A stretch of DNA of 64,000 nucleotides, from the NCBI RefSeq assembly GCF_008726925.1, contig NZ_VYWO01000001.1, forward strand, positions 1-64,000, written 5' to 3'. Position 1 is the first letter of the stretch; every line of letters starts with the position of its first letter. Positions 7,626-15,786 of the stretch are shown in pieces. The DNA comes from Aerococcus sanguinicola (lineage in GTDB: Bacteria; Bacillota; Bacilli; Lactobacillales; Aerococcaceae). The notes under the pieces are model-generated. The model saw nothing but the letters and a program-made list of their open reading frames with translations. It did no database searches and was not told the DNA's origin. The position numbers were made by a program, and so were the translations under genes.

Positions 7626-7721
7626 GTCTTGTCCTCCTTTAATGTATTTTGACTCATCTTAAGTATATACCATGAATCAGACAGGATGGCAAAAAAGAAG
7701 GGCTTTTTCAGTAAAAGACAC

Positions 7722-7752
7722 AAAAAAAGCGTGAAATTTTTTCACGCTTTTT
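7722..7752 (-). terminator. Terminator after the citrate transporter gene
   Basis: AAAAAGCGTGAAA pairs with TTTCACGCTTTTT; on the minus strand it ends in a run of seven T. Confidence 0.85.
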
Positions 7753-7775
7753 GAGTGTTTAGCTTTAGTGGACGC

Positions 7776-9152
7776 CTATTTAATGATAGGTGCTGCGCCA
7801 GTAATCGCGGCAACGGCGATAAAGATGATAAAGATACCGAGTGCCCATTTACCGGATTCTTTTTGCCATTCGCCCATATCCACTCCTGTTAAGTTGAAGA
7901 GCAGGTAGATGAAGGCAACCAGTGGACTGAGTAAGTGGAAGGCTTGACCGAGTAGGGAAGCCACCCCAATTTCCAATGCGGTATAACCGTATTGAGTCCC
8001 AGTTTGGTAGAGGACAGGCAGTACGCCGTAGTAGAAGGCATCGTTGGAGAGGAAGAAAGTGCCTGGTGCTGATAGCAAGGCAGTGATCAATCCCCATGCT
8101 CGTCCCCAGCTTTCAGGGATAATCGTCGTGAGGCTTTGGGCTAGGGCATCAGCCATACCGGTACCTGTGAAGAGGCCCATGAAGATCCCTGCTGCAAAGA
8201 CTAGGATAACAACTTGGACAGCGTCCCCAGCATTTTCCTGGATCCGATTCTTTTGTTGTTTGAGGTCAGGGTAGTTAATAATCAAGGCCAGCACCGTTCC
8301 GGTTAAGAAGAGGAAGAGGGCTGGGAACCAACCAGAAACCAGGAAGAAGATCAAGGTGATCGTCATAATGAGGTTAACCCAGAAGAGCTTAGGACGTTTC
8401 ATCGCCTGTTCTTCATCTGACTTAGCCGCGGTTAACAATTGAATATCTTCTTCTGTCAGTTCTTGGATACCGACCCGTTTACGCTCACGCATACCCAAGA
8501 AGATGGATAGGGCGAGGACATAGATAGCAGCAACCACCATACCAGGGGCTAGGGCCCGGATTACTTCTTGGTCATTTAAGCTCAGTACAGAGATTGCCCG
8601 GGCCGTTGGGCCACCCCAGGGTAAGAGGTTCATAATAGTATTCATTAGGATAATCAAAACAGCCAGGTTCATCATGCGCAGGTTGAGTTTCTTATAGATT
8701 GGGATGAAGGCCGTACATACGATTAAAGTTGTTGTCGTCCCATCCCCGTTGAGGGAAACCACCATGGAGATGAAGGCTGTGGCAAAGAGGATTTTGACAG
8801 GATCCCCTTTGGCAAAGCGGATCATCTTCTCCGTAATCGGATCAAACATCCCCGCATTCAGCATGATAGCGAAATAAAGGATAGCGAAGAGTAACATAAT
8901 CCCTGTCGTGGCTGTTTGACCAACACCATCAACAGCGAATTCCCCGAGGGATGTAATTCGTTCGAAGAGACTCGGGTTATTAATAAAGGCATCTTCAACT
9001 TCCGGATTAGGAACCGGGAAGAGACCAGCTACAGCTGCAATTAAAGCAAAAATTAAAGGGATACCAATTAAAGCCGTAAAGGGCGACATTTTCTTTTTGA
9101 TGATGACAAACATAAAGACGATAATCATCAAATAACTTAGGGCAGTTAACAT
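7776..9152 (-). CDS. CitMHS-family citrate/metal-citrate transporter
   Basis: A 458-aa protein with about 12 hydrophobic segments and the CitMHS pattern (LNGDGTTTTLIVCTAF and the GGPTARA segment around residues 135-190). Members of this family (Bacillus CitM/CitH) import citrate complexed with divalent metal in symport with protons. It is divergent from the citrate lyase/oxaloacetate decarboxylase operon and shares its control region, which fits a role as the citrate importer. It differs from the CitP (2HCT) exchanger of lactic acid bacteria. The ATG has an AGGAGG site. Confidence 0.88.
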   Translation of the reverse strand: MLTALSYLMIIVFMFVIIKKKMSPFTALIGIPLIFALIAAVAGLFPVPNPEVEDAFINNPSLFERITSLGEFAVDGVGQTATTGIMLLFAILYFAIMLNAGMFDPITEKMIRFAKGDPVKILFATAFISMVVSLNGDGTTTTLIVCTAFIPIYKKLNLRMMNLAVLIILMNTIMNLLPWGGPTARAISVLSLNDQEVIRALAPGMVVAAIYVLALSIFLGMRERKRVGIQELTEEDIQLLTAAKSDEEQAMKRPKLFWVNLIMTITLIFFLVSGWFPALFLFLTGTVLALIINYPDLKQQKNRIQENAGDAVQVVILVFAAGIFMGLFTGTGMADALAQSLTTIIPESWGRAWGLITALLSAPGTFFLSNDAFYYGVLPVLYQTGTQYGYTALEIGVASLLGQAFHLLSPLVAFIYLLFNLTGVDMGEWQKESGKWALGIFIIFIAVAAITGAAPIIK

Positions 9153-9314
9153 ATCATTTCCTCCTAGATCTTATGATCAGTATTCTTTATACAATAAAAA
9201 CCAACAAACCTCCTTTGCTCATTTGTTCACATAAAGACCATTATAGATGATATCTTTTTCATTTGGCAAGTCTTCATATGAAGAATACTTAATTTAATTT
9301 AGATGATAAAGGAT

Positions 9315-9330
9315 TGAAAGCGCTATTTCA
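9315..9330. promoter_or_regulatory. Possible imperfect cre (CcpA) site
   Basis: TGAAAGCGCTATTTCA is an imperfect palindrome with TGAAA/TTTCA arms; about 12 of 14 cre positions fit. It lies in the shared control region of citM-like and cit/oad genes. The rest of 9153-9475 is AT-rich and non-coding. Confidence 0.4.
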
Positions 9331-9366
9331 ATAGCAAAGAGGGATAAAACACCTAAAGAACATTTA

Positions 9367-9380
9367 TGATAACGTTCACA
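9367..9380. promoter_or_regulatory. cre site (CcpA operator)
   Basis: TGATAACGTTCACA fits the TGWAANCGNTNWCA consensus at 13 of 14 positions. It lies about 55 bp upstream of the -10 of the citrate operon, so CcpA with phosphorylated HPr could repress the operon when sugars are present. The site is seen; regulation is inferred. Confidence 0.7.
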
Positions 9381-9433
9381 AAAGCTTTCTGTTTAAATAC
9401 AACGAAAAAACAACATGCCTTGAAAACTTTCGT

Positions 9434-9439
9434 TATAAT
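9434..9439 (+). promoter_or_regulatory. -10 element of the oad-cit operon promoter
   Basis: A perfect TATAAT lies 37 bp before the first start codon. No good -35 hexamer is found 16-18 bp upstream, as expected for a promoter that needs an activator such as a CitO-type GntR protein. Confidence 0.55.
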
Positions 9440-9475
9440 CAAGTTAACAAGAAGTGATAAGAAAGGAGAGAGCTT

Positions 9476-9814
9476 ATGGGATTATTTTCACGTATTCAGC
9501 ATTTATTTCAAAGTAATGAGCCAGCTACTGAGCCCGCTGAGCCAGAAAGCCAGGCTGCCCCTGAGCCAGCCCCAGTCAAGACAGCTGACGATTGGATTGA
9601 ACGGAGCGGCTTAGATCCTGAAGAAGCGCGTACCCTAGCTGCGATCGCTACAGCTTGTGTAACGGGGCCACGGTCTGATACTGTCTTTAGGATTAAGTCC
9701 ATCGAAGCCATCGATCTGGACCAAGAATTAGCTGGTATCCTGACGGCTTGTGTGCTTGCCCATGACCAGGAAGATAGCCACTACCGTGTCAAACGTATCG
9801 AACGCATCTCATAA
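9476..9814 (+). CDS. oadH: OadH-like soluble subunit of the oxaloacetate decarboxylase complex
   Basis: A 112-aa protein without membrane segments. Residues 20-35 are Pro/Ala/Glu-rich. Two similar segments follow: EARTLAAIATACV..FRIKSIE (about 50-78) and ELAGILTACV..YRVKRIE (about 82-111). Both resemble the C-terminal segment of OadG/MmdD-type gamma subunits. The position ahead of oadD and oadB matches oadHDB of Enterococcus faecalis, on which the symbol rests. First gene of the operon, with a GAAAGGAGAG site. Function assigned by context and weak similarity. Confidence 0.65.
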   Translation: MGLFSRIQHLFQSNEPATEPAEPESQAAPEPAPVKTADDWIERSGLDPEEARTLAAIATACVTGPRSDTVFRIKSIEAIDLDQELAGILTACVLAHDQEDSHYRVKRIERIS

Positions 9815-9840
9815 AAGTCAAAAATAAAGGAGAAATTATT

Positions 9841-10239
9841 ATGTTAAGAAAATTCCGTGTCCGTTTAAACGATAAAGAATATATGGTAGAAATGGAAGAA
9901 CTCACCCCTGGTTTTGAAGCGCCAGCCAATCCAGCACCAGCTAGTCCAGCGCCTGCCCCTGAAGCCCCAGCGGCTGAAGAGCCAGCGCCTGCTCCAGCAG
10001 CTGCACCTGCAAGCCAACCGGGTGCCGGAGAAGAAGTCACTGCCCCAATGCCAGGTACTATCCTGAATGTCTTAGTTCAACCAGGAGACAGCGTCGCTGA
10101 ATCCCAAGCAGTGGTTGTGCTGGATGCCATGAAGATGGAAAACCAAATTGTAGCGCCTAAGGCTGGCCAAGTGACCTCTATCTTGGTTAAAGAAGGCCAA
10201 GCCGTTGATGTCGGTGACACCTTGTTCACTGTGGAATAG
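9841..10239 (+). CDS. oadD: Biotin carboxyl carrier subunit of oxaloacetate decarboxylase
   Basis: A 132-aa biotin acceptor. Residues about 25-60 form an Ala/Pro-rich flexible linker; the C-terminal biotinyl domain has the target lysine in DAMKMEN (about residue 99). It carries carboxyl-biotin from OadA to the membrane decarboxylase OadB. The separate carrier explains why OadA at 13175 lacks a biotin domain. The short N-terminal segment (RKFRVRLNDKEYMVEMEE) is the usual start of such carriers. Preceded by AAAGGAGAA and 20 bp upstream of oadB. Confidence 0.93.
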   Translation: MLRKFRVRLNDKEYMVEMEELTPGFEAPANPAPASPAPAPEAPAAEEPAPAPAAAPASQPGAGEEVTAPMPGTILNVLVQPGDSVAESQAVVVLDAMKMENQIVAPKAGQVTSILVKEGQAVDVGDTLFTVE

Positions 10240-10259
10240 AATAGAAGGGGAGACAGATT

Positions 10260-11378
10260 ATGGAAGCTTTATTACAGGGATTCCTGGCGATCACCTGGCA
10301 GCAGATTGTGATGATGCTGATCGGCGTGACGCTGATTTACTTAGGGATCAAGAAAGAATATGAACCAACACTTCTAATTCCCATGGGTTTGGGGACAATC
10401 TTAGTAAATATTCCCTTCTCAGGGATGATTACCCAACCGGGGGGCCCAGTCGGGGTCTTAGATGAACTCTTTAATTTTGGGATTGCTACGGAACTCTTCC
10501 CGCTCTTAATCTTTATCGGGATTGGCGCTATGATAGACTTCGGTCCCTTGCTGCAGAATCCGTCCATGCTCTTCTTTGGGGCAGCAGCCCAGTTTGGGAT
10601 CTTCTTTACCATCTTTGTGGCTCTAGCAGCAGGCTTTACCCTCCCACAATCTGCTTCAATCGGGATTATTGGTGCGGCAGATGGACCAACCTCCGTCTTT
10701 GTTTCCAACCAGCTGGCCCCTGAACTCTTAGGGCCCATTACGGTTGCTGCTTATTCTTACATGTCCCTGGTGCCGATTATCCAACCACCAGCCATTAAAT
10801 TGGTGACAACGAAGAAAGAACGTCAGATCCGGATGAAATACCGGTCAGAAGGAGTATCACAGACCACTAAGATTTTCTTCCCGATTATTATTACCATTGT
10901 GGCTGGCTTGATTGCTCCAGCGTCCTTACCACTAGTTGGTTTCTTAATGTTCGGTAACCTGATGCGGGAGTGTGGGGTCCTAGACCGCCTCTCCGACACG
11001 GCTCAGAATGAATTGGTCAACTTGATTACAATCTTACTGGGGATTACCATTGCCTCAACCATGACGGCAGAAGCCTTCCTCAACTTGCAGACCCTGATGA
11101 TTATTGCCTTTGGTTTGGTTGCCTTCATCATGGACTCGATTGGGGGCGTCCTCTTCTGTAAGCTGATCAATATTTTCCGTAAAGAAAAGATCAACCCAAT
11201 GATCGGCGCAGCAGGGATCTCAGCTTTCCCTATGTCTGCTCGGGTTATTCAAAAGATGGCAACAGAGGAAGATCCACAGAATTTCGTTTTAAACTATTCA
11301 ATTTCAGCCAATGTTTCCGGACAAATCGGTTCGGTCGTTGCGGGTGGCCTGATTCTAGGTTACTTTGTTGGCATGTAG
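10260..11378 (+). CDS. oadB: Oxaloacetate decarboxylase beta subunit (sodium-pumping carboxybiotin decarboxylase)
   Basis: OadB decarboxylates carboxyl-biotin in the membrane and couples this to sodium export. The 372-aa protein has nine or so hydrophobic segments and the family landmarks GIGAMIDFGPLL, IGIIGAADGPTSVFVS and GAAGISAFPMSARV; the GAADGPT segment carries the Asp needed for sodium translocation in characterised homologues. Length is normal. It follows oadD by 20 bp and precedes a tiny membrane ORF. Confidence 0.95.
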   Translation: MEALLQGFLAITWQQIVMMLIGVTLIYLGIKKEYEPTLLIPMGLGTILVNIPFSGMITQPGGPVGVLDELFNFGIATELFPLLIFIGIGAMIDFGPLLQNPSMLFFGAAAQFGIFFTIFVALAAGFTLPQSASIGIIGAADGPTSVFVSNQLAPELLGPITVAAYSYMSLVPIIQPPAIKLVTTKKERQIRMKYRSEGVSQTTKIFFPIIITIVAGLIAPASLPLVGFLMFGNLMRECGVLDRLSDTAQNELVNLITILLGITIASTMTAEAFLNLQTLMIIAFGLVAFIMDSIGGVLFCKLINIFRKEKINPMIGAAGISAFPMSARVIQKMATEEDPQNFVLNYSISANVSGQIGSVVAGGLILGYFVGM

Positions 11379-11393
11379 AGGGAGGTTATACCC

Positions 11394-11522
11394 ATGAATG
11401 AAAATTTTGCACATGCATTTCAAATCCTTGTACTAGGTTGGGGAGGTATCTTTGTAGTCATGGCCTTCCTCTATCTAGCCGTCAAGGTTTTACTCAAAGT
11501 CTTCCCACCAGAAGATGAGTAA
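11394..11522 (+). CDS. Tiny single-span membrane protein, likely OadG-type anchor
   Basis: A 42-aa ORF (start MNENFAHAFQ) with one hydrophobic helix (about residues 9-33, LVLGWGGIFVVMAFLYLAV) and a charged tail ending PPEDE. It starts 15 bp after oadB with a good AGGGAGG site. The size, topology and place match the membrane-anchoring N-terminal part of gamma subunits (OadG) of sodium-pumping decarboxylases. It would hold the soluble OadA/OadD/OadH parts to OadB. It is so short that automatic annotation may omit it. Confidence 0.75.
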   Translation: MNENFAHAFQILVLGWGGIFVVMAFLYLAVKVLLKVFPPEDE

Positions 11523-11576
11523 TCGTTAAATAGTGAAGGACTGATTAGGATCGACTTAAAAATACAAAAACTTAGA

Positions 11577-12602
11577 GTGAAACGGTCAAGCTATGACCGG
11601 GCCCTGTGGTTAGACTTGCTCGACTGTGCGGGGCTTAAGGAAGAGAAAAACTTGGACGCGACTTACGGCTTATTTGACGGGGAAGACTTGGTTGGGACAG
11701 CTTCCCGCCAGGCCAATATTCTCAAGTGCCTAGCCATCCGTCATAGCTATGCTGGCGGGGCTGCCTTCCACCAGTTGATTTCCTTTCTCTTAACGGAGAT
11801 CTACCAGGCTGGCTATGAAGAGGTGCTCGTCTTTACCAAGGCCAGTAAAAGAGAGAGCTTTGAGCACTTGGGCTTTAAGCTTTTAGTCGAGACGGAAGAT
11901 GTTGCTTTCATGGAGCGGTCCCAGGCAGGTTTAGCGGCTTACCTGGCTGATCTGAAGGCCCAAGCGCCTTTCAGCGAGGGCCAGCGTCTAGGGGCGGTGG
12001 TAATGAATGCTAATCCTTTTACCAAGGGACACCGCTACCTAATTGAAGAAGCTCTTAAAGCGGTGGATGGGCTTTATGTCTTCGTCCTATCTGAAGACCA
12101 ATCGCTCTTCGATAAGGCGACCCGGCTGAATTTAGTCCGCCAAGGAACGGCTGACCTGGACCAGGTCTATGTGGTGGAGACCAAGCACTATATGGTTTCC
12201 CAGGCGACTTTTCCAGCTTACTTCCTTAAGGCCGACCAATCTGCGGTGAAGGCCCAGGCAGCTGTTGATGCTCGATTATTCAAGGAAAAAATCGCTCCAA
12301 GCCTAGGCATCAGCCAACGCTTTGTCGGCGAAGAACCCTTAAGCCCAACGACAGACAGCTATAATCAAGTGATGGCAGAGATCTTTGCCCCTGAGCTCAA
12401 GCTCCAAATTATTCCCAGGCGGCATTTGGACCAGGCTGGGGATGTCATCTCTGCCTCCAAGGTCCGGGCCCTGCTCCTCGACGGGAAATTGGAGGCTGCC
12501 CAAGCCTACTTGCCGCCAGCAAGCCGAGCTTTTGTTGCATCGCAAGCAGGTCAGACCATGCTTGCTGAAAGAAAGGATCTGAGCCAGAGCCATGACTATT
12601 GA
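11577..12602 (+). CDS. citC: [Citrate (pro-3S)-lyase] ligase CitC
   Basis: CitC acetylates the prosthetic group of citrate lyase with ATP and acetate. An N-terminal acetyltransferase-like region (residues 1-125) precedes a nucleotidyltransferase domain with NANPFTKGHRYLIEEA (HxGH-like, about 140-155) and ISASKVRALL near the end. Length is normal (341 aa or slightly more). The GTG at 11577 has no ribosome site; the only one (GTGAAGGA, 11533-11540) lies upstream, and the reading frame stays open from about 11541 but contains no ATG, GTG or TTG there. The true start may be a rare ATT/ATC codon. The 3' end overlaps citX by 11 bp. Confidence 0.88.
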   Translation: MKRSSYDRALWLDLLDCAGLKEEKNLDATYGLFDGEDLVGTASRQANILKCLAIRHSYAGGAAFHQLISFLLTEIYQAGYEEVLVFTKASKRESFEHLGFKLLVETEDVAFMERSQAGLAAYLADLKAQAPFSEGQRLGAVVMNANPFTKGHRYLIEEALKAVDGLYVFVLSEDQSLFDKATRLNLVRQGTADLDQVYVVETKHYMVSQATFPAYFLKADQSAVKAQAAVDARLFKEKIAPSLGISQRFVGEEPLSPTTDSYNQVMAEIFAPELKLQIIPRRHLDQAGDVISASKVRALLLDGKLEAAQAYLPPASRAFVASQAGQTMLAERKDLSQSHDY

Positions 12603-13191
12603 TCGGGTACAAAGCCTAAGCCAAGCCTTACAAACTGGGCCCTTGTGCCAGCTAGAGGATGCCTTGGATGCCCGGGAGGCCCGGGCAGAGCTCCAGGAAT
12701 CCTGGTTAAAGCAGGGGCCAGCAGGGGCGAGCTTGGTCGCTTTGAAGTTGAATATGCCGGGGCCCTATAAGCGCAGTCCCCTCAGCGACCAGGTCTTTGA
12801 CTTGGCGCAGTCGGACCTGCGAGCATACTGCCTGCAGGCTTTTCCTGAGAGCCTGCTCAAGGAGGACAGCCGCCATACTCTGGCAGGTGAGGAATACTTT
12901 GCCCTTATCGATCGCCCGGTCGACCAGCTCAAGTCCAAGCTAGTAGAGCTAGAGGAAGACCAGGAGCTAGGCCGCTTAATGGACATTGACTGCCTTTATC
13001 TGGATGCAAACGGCCAGCAGCAAAGCTTGAGCCGGCAAGCAGTCGGCCTGCCTAAGCGCCAATGCTTTGTTTGCCAAGCAGATGCCAACCTCTGTGCTAG
13101 GAGCCGCAAGCATGATTTTGAGGAAATCTACCAGGCCATTGCCAAGATGATTGTAGAGGATGGGAGAATACACGATGAAGAAACCAATTAA
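12592..13191 (+). CDS. citX: Citrate lyase holo-ACP synthase CitX
   Basis: CitX transfers the 2'-(5''-triphosphoribosyl)-3'-dephospho-CoA group to the CitD acyl carrier. The 199-aa protein shows LGRLMDIDCLYLD and the cysteine-rich PKRQCFVCQADANLCARSR typical of CitX. The start ATG lies inside the end of citC and the gene's last codons overlap oadA, so citC-citX-oadA are tightly coupled. The GC-rich, Gln- and Leu-rich composition is like its neighbours. Confidence 0.92.
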   Translation: MTIDRVQSLSQALQTGPLCQLEDALDAREARAELQESWLKQGPAGASLVALKLNMPGPYKRSPLSDQVFDLAQSDLRAYCLQAFPESLLKEDSRHTLAGEEYFALIDRPVDQLKSKLVELEEDQELGRLMDIDCLYLDANGQQQSLSRQAVGLPKRQCFVCQADANLCARSRKHDFEEIYQAIAKMIVEDGRIHDEETN

Positions 13192-14560
13192 AATTGTTGA
13201 GACCGTTCTCCGAGATGGGCACCAATCTTTAGCCGCGACACGCATGCGGACGGAACAGATGTTGCCTATCCTCGAAGAGATGGACCAAGCTGGCTATTAT
13301 GCCTTAGAATGTTGGGGTGGGGCGACTTTTGACGCCTGCCTCCGTTATCTGAATGAGGATCCCTGGGAGCGTTTGCGCCAGATCCGTTCAGTCGTCAAAA
13401 AGACTAAATTACAAATGCTTTTAAGGGGGCAGAACCTCTTAGGCTACCATAACTACCCGGATGATGTGGTAGAAGCCTTCATTAAAAAAGCTATCGAGAA
13501 TGGGATTGATATTTTCCGAATTTTTGATGCCTTAAATGATGTCCGCAACTTGGAAACCGCCATCCGCGCGGTGAAGAAGTACGGAGGCCATGCCCAGGGG
13601 ACGATCTGTTATACAATTTCTGAAGTTCATACTGATGCTTATTACTTTGACTTGGTTGACCGTTTAGTGGCTCTGGGTGTGGATTCTATCTGCCTCAAGG
13701 ATATGGCAGGTATCCTCACTCCGGCTCGGGCCGAAAGTCTCGTGACGGGCATTAAGGCACGGACCGACCTGCCTTTGGATATCCATACCCATGCGACAGC
13801 AGGCATTTCAGAAATGACCTATCTCAAGGCTGTGGAAGCTGGAGCAGATATTATTGATACGGCTATCTCCCCCTTCTCCGGCGGGACCAGCCAGCCAGCT
13901 ACGGAAAGCTTACACATTAGTCTAGAGGAGCTGGGCTATGCGGACGGCTTGGATACAGCCCGTTTAGAAAGCATTGCCGATTACTTTGCTCCGATTCGGG
14001 ATGAATTCCGGGAAGAAGGGATTATCAATCCTAAAGTGATGCAGACAGAACCCCGGGCCTTGCTCTACCAGGTACCAGGAGGGATGCTGTCCAATCTCTT
14101 GTCCCAGCTAACGGAAGCTGGCCAGGCTGATAAGTATGAAGAAGTCCTCCAAGAGGTACCCCGGGTAAGGGAAGACTTGGGCTATCCACCACTGGTAACG
14201 CCTCTCTCACAAATGGTGGGCACCCAAGCGGTTATGAATGTCCTAACGGGTGAACGCTATAAGATGGTTCCTAATGAAATTAAGGACTATGTCAAGGGAC
14301 TCTACGGCAAGTCGCCTGCTCCAATCGCAGAAGAAATTCGTGAGCAGATTATTGGCCAGGAGGAAGTGATTGAAGGCCGGCCCGCTGACTTGCTGGAACC
14401 AGGTCTGGAAGCTGCCCGTCAGGAAAGTCAGGACTTTGCCCAGACAGAAGAGGATGTACTGAGCTATGTGGCCTTCCCCGCACAGGCGGAACATTTCTTG
14501 AAGAAGCGGCAGGATCCTTGGTACGATGTGCCGGTACAAGATGTGACCATTCAAATGTAA
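13175..14560 (+). CDS. oadA: Oxaloacetate decarboxylase alpha subunit (carboxyltransferase)
   Basis: OadA moves the C4 carboxyl of oxaloacetate to biotin. The 461-aa protein has the pyruvate carboxyltransferase barrel: ETVLRDGHQS near residue 9-18 (metal-binding Asp), the CLKDMAG segment with the biotin-accepting lysine, and the HTHATAG metal-binding pair at about 203-205. It ends after the conserved carboxylase domain and has no biotinyl domain, which is encoded by oadD. I prefer the ATG at 13175 (GGGAG upstream) over ATG 13160. It overlaps citX by 17 bp. Confidence 0.94.
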   Translation: MKKPIKIVETVLRDGHQSLAATRMRTEQMLPILEEMDQAGYYALECWGGATFDACLRYLNEDPWERLRQIRSVVKKTKLQMLLRGQNLLGYHNYPDDVVEAFIKKAIENGIDIFRIFDALNDVRNLETAIRAVKKYGGHAQGTICYTISEVHTDAYYFDLVDRLVALGVDSICLKDMAGILTPARAESLVTGIKARTDLPLDIHTHATAGISEMTYLKAVEAGADIIDTAISPFSGGTSQPATESLHISLEELGYADGLDTARLESIADYFAPIRDEFREEGIINPKVMQTEPRALLYQVPGGMLSNLLSQLTEAGQADKYEEVLQEVPRVREDLGYPPLVTPLSQMVGTQAVMNVLTGERYKMVPNEIKDYVKGLYGKSPAPIAEEIREQIIGQEEVIEGRPADLLEPGLEAARQESQDFAQTEEDVLSYVAFPAQAEHFLKKRQDPWYDVPVQDVTIQM

Positions 14561-14602
14561 TCTGATATCATTAAGTTAAAATAATTGAAGGAGGAAGACG
14601 CT

Positions 14603-14896
14603 ATGGAATTACAAGATAAAGCGCAGGCAGGGACGATCGAGTCAAGCGATGTCCGGGTCACTGTCGAACCCGCTGATGACCGCCAAATTCAGGTGGATTC
14701 AACGGTCTATGCCCAATTTGGAGAAGCCATTGAGGCAACTATAGAAGAGGTTTTAGACCAATTAGAAGTGGATGGGATCAAGCTCTATGCTGATGACCAT
14801 GGGGCTTTAGATTGTACCATCCGTTCACGGGTACAAACCGCTATTTTTAGATCAGTCAAGCAAAGTGAAGGATTACCATGGGGGACGAAACTATGA
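14603..14896 (+). CDS. citD: Citrate lyase acyl carrier protein (gamma subunit) CitD
   Basis: A 97-aa carrier whose Ser in AGTIESSD (about residue 13-14) takes the dephospho-CoA-derived prosthetic group added by CitX. The DDHGALDCTIRSRVQTAI segment is typical of the family. The ATG at 14603 follows a strong AAGGAGGAAG site; an in-frame TTG at 14585 is not used. The gene overlaps citE. Confidence 0.94.
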   Translation: MELQDKAQAGTIESSDVRVTVEPADDRQIQVDSTVYAQFGEAIEATIEEVLDQLEVDGIKLYADDHGALDCTIRSRVQTAIFRSVKQSEGLPWGTKL

Positions 14897-15786
14897 GAAG
14901 ATCAGTAAGAAGAACAATGATGTTTCTGAATACCCAGCGTGCTTCTTTAGTTAAGGATCCATATGTCTATGGACCAGACTGTGTGATCTTGGACTTGGAA
15001 GACGCCGTATCAGAAAATGAAAAAGACTCTGCACGTATCCAACTCTACAATACCTTAAAATATTTGGACTATGGAGAAACTGAAATTTGGGTTCGGATCA
15101 ACCCGCTGGATACCCCTTATTATAAAGAGGATATCCGGGCCGCAGTTGCCGGCCGATGCGACGGCATTCGGATTGCCAAGACGGAAAGTGCGGAAGATGT
15201 TCATATTGTCGAAGAACTCATTGAAAAAGCTGAAGACGAATTCGGCGTTGAAAAGGGCTCTACCATGATCATGGGAGCTATCGAATCACCAACTGCCGTT
15301 TTCAATGCCAAGGAGATTGCAGAGGCTTCTGAGCGGATGATGGGGATTGCCCTATCAGCTGGGGACTACCGCCGGGAACTCCACGCCCAAGTCACGGAAG
15401 GCGGGGAAGAGTTATTCGTGGCGCGGTCTATGATTCTTATGGCCGCTCGTGCAGCCGGTATTATGGCCTTCGATACGGTGTATACCGATGTCGATAATAT
15501 TGAAGGCTTGGTTAAAGAGACCGAATTGATTAAGGATATGGGCTTTGACGGCAAGTCCTTAATCAGTCCTAAGCAAATTGCACCGGTGCACGATGTCTTT
15601 ACACCCGGTGCCAAAGAAATTCGCCATGCCGAAAATATCATTATGGAACTTGAGGAAAATAAACGTAAGGGTGTCGGTGTCCTGGTCGTTGACGGTAAGA
15701 TGGTGGATGTCGCCATGGTCGAAGGTGCCCAGCGTACACTGGATATTGCCAAGGCATCCGGGGTCTATAAGGGGGATTTAGCATGA
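14878..15786 (+). CDS. citE: Citrate lyase beta subunit (citryl-ACP lyase) CitE
   Basis: CitE cleaves citryl-ACP to oxaloacetate and acetyl-ACP. The 302-aa TIM-barrel protein has RRTMMFLNTQ, CVILDLEDAVSENEKD (metal-binding acidic cluster, about 40-55), IMGAIESPTAV and LSAGDYRREL. Two starts are possible: ATG 14878 with AAGGATT six bases upstream, and ATG 14893 overlapping the citD stop as ATGA. I keep the first on ribosome-site grounds. The end overlaps citF by ATGA. Confidence 0.94.
   Translation: MGDETMRRSVRRTMMFLNTQRASLVKDPYVYGPDCVILDLEDAVSENEKDSARIQLYNTLKYLDYGETEIWVRINPLDTPYYKEDIRAAVAGRCDGIRIAKTESAEDVHIVEELIEKAEDEFGVEKGSTMIMGAIESPTAVFNAKEIAEASERMMGIALSAGDYRRELHAQVTEGGEELFVARSMILMAARAAGIMAFDTVYTDVDNIEGLVKETELIKDMGFDGKSLISPKQIAPVHDVFTPGAKEIRHAENIIMELEENKRKGVGVLVVDGKMVDVAMVEGAQRTLDIAKASGVYKGDLA

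Noticed and set aside
9789..10040. Ala/Gly-rich minus-strand frame opposite oadD
   Set aside because: Mirror of the Ala/Pro linker of the biotin carrier.
12765..12986. Minus-strand frame inside citX
   Set aside because: Antisense shadow with low-complexity Ser-rich translation and no ribosome site.
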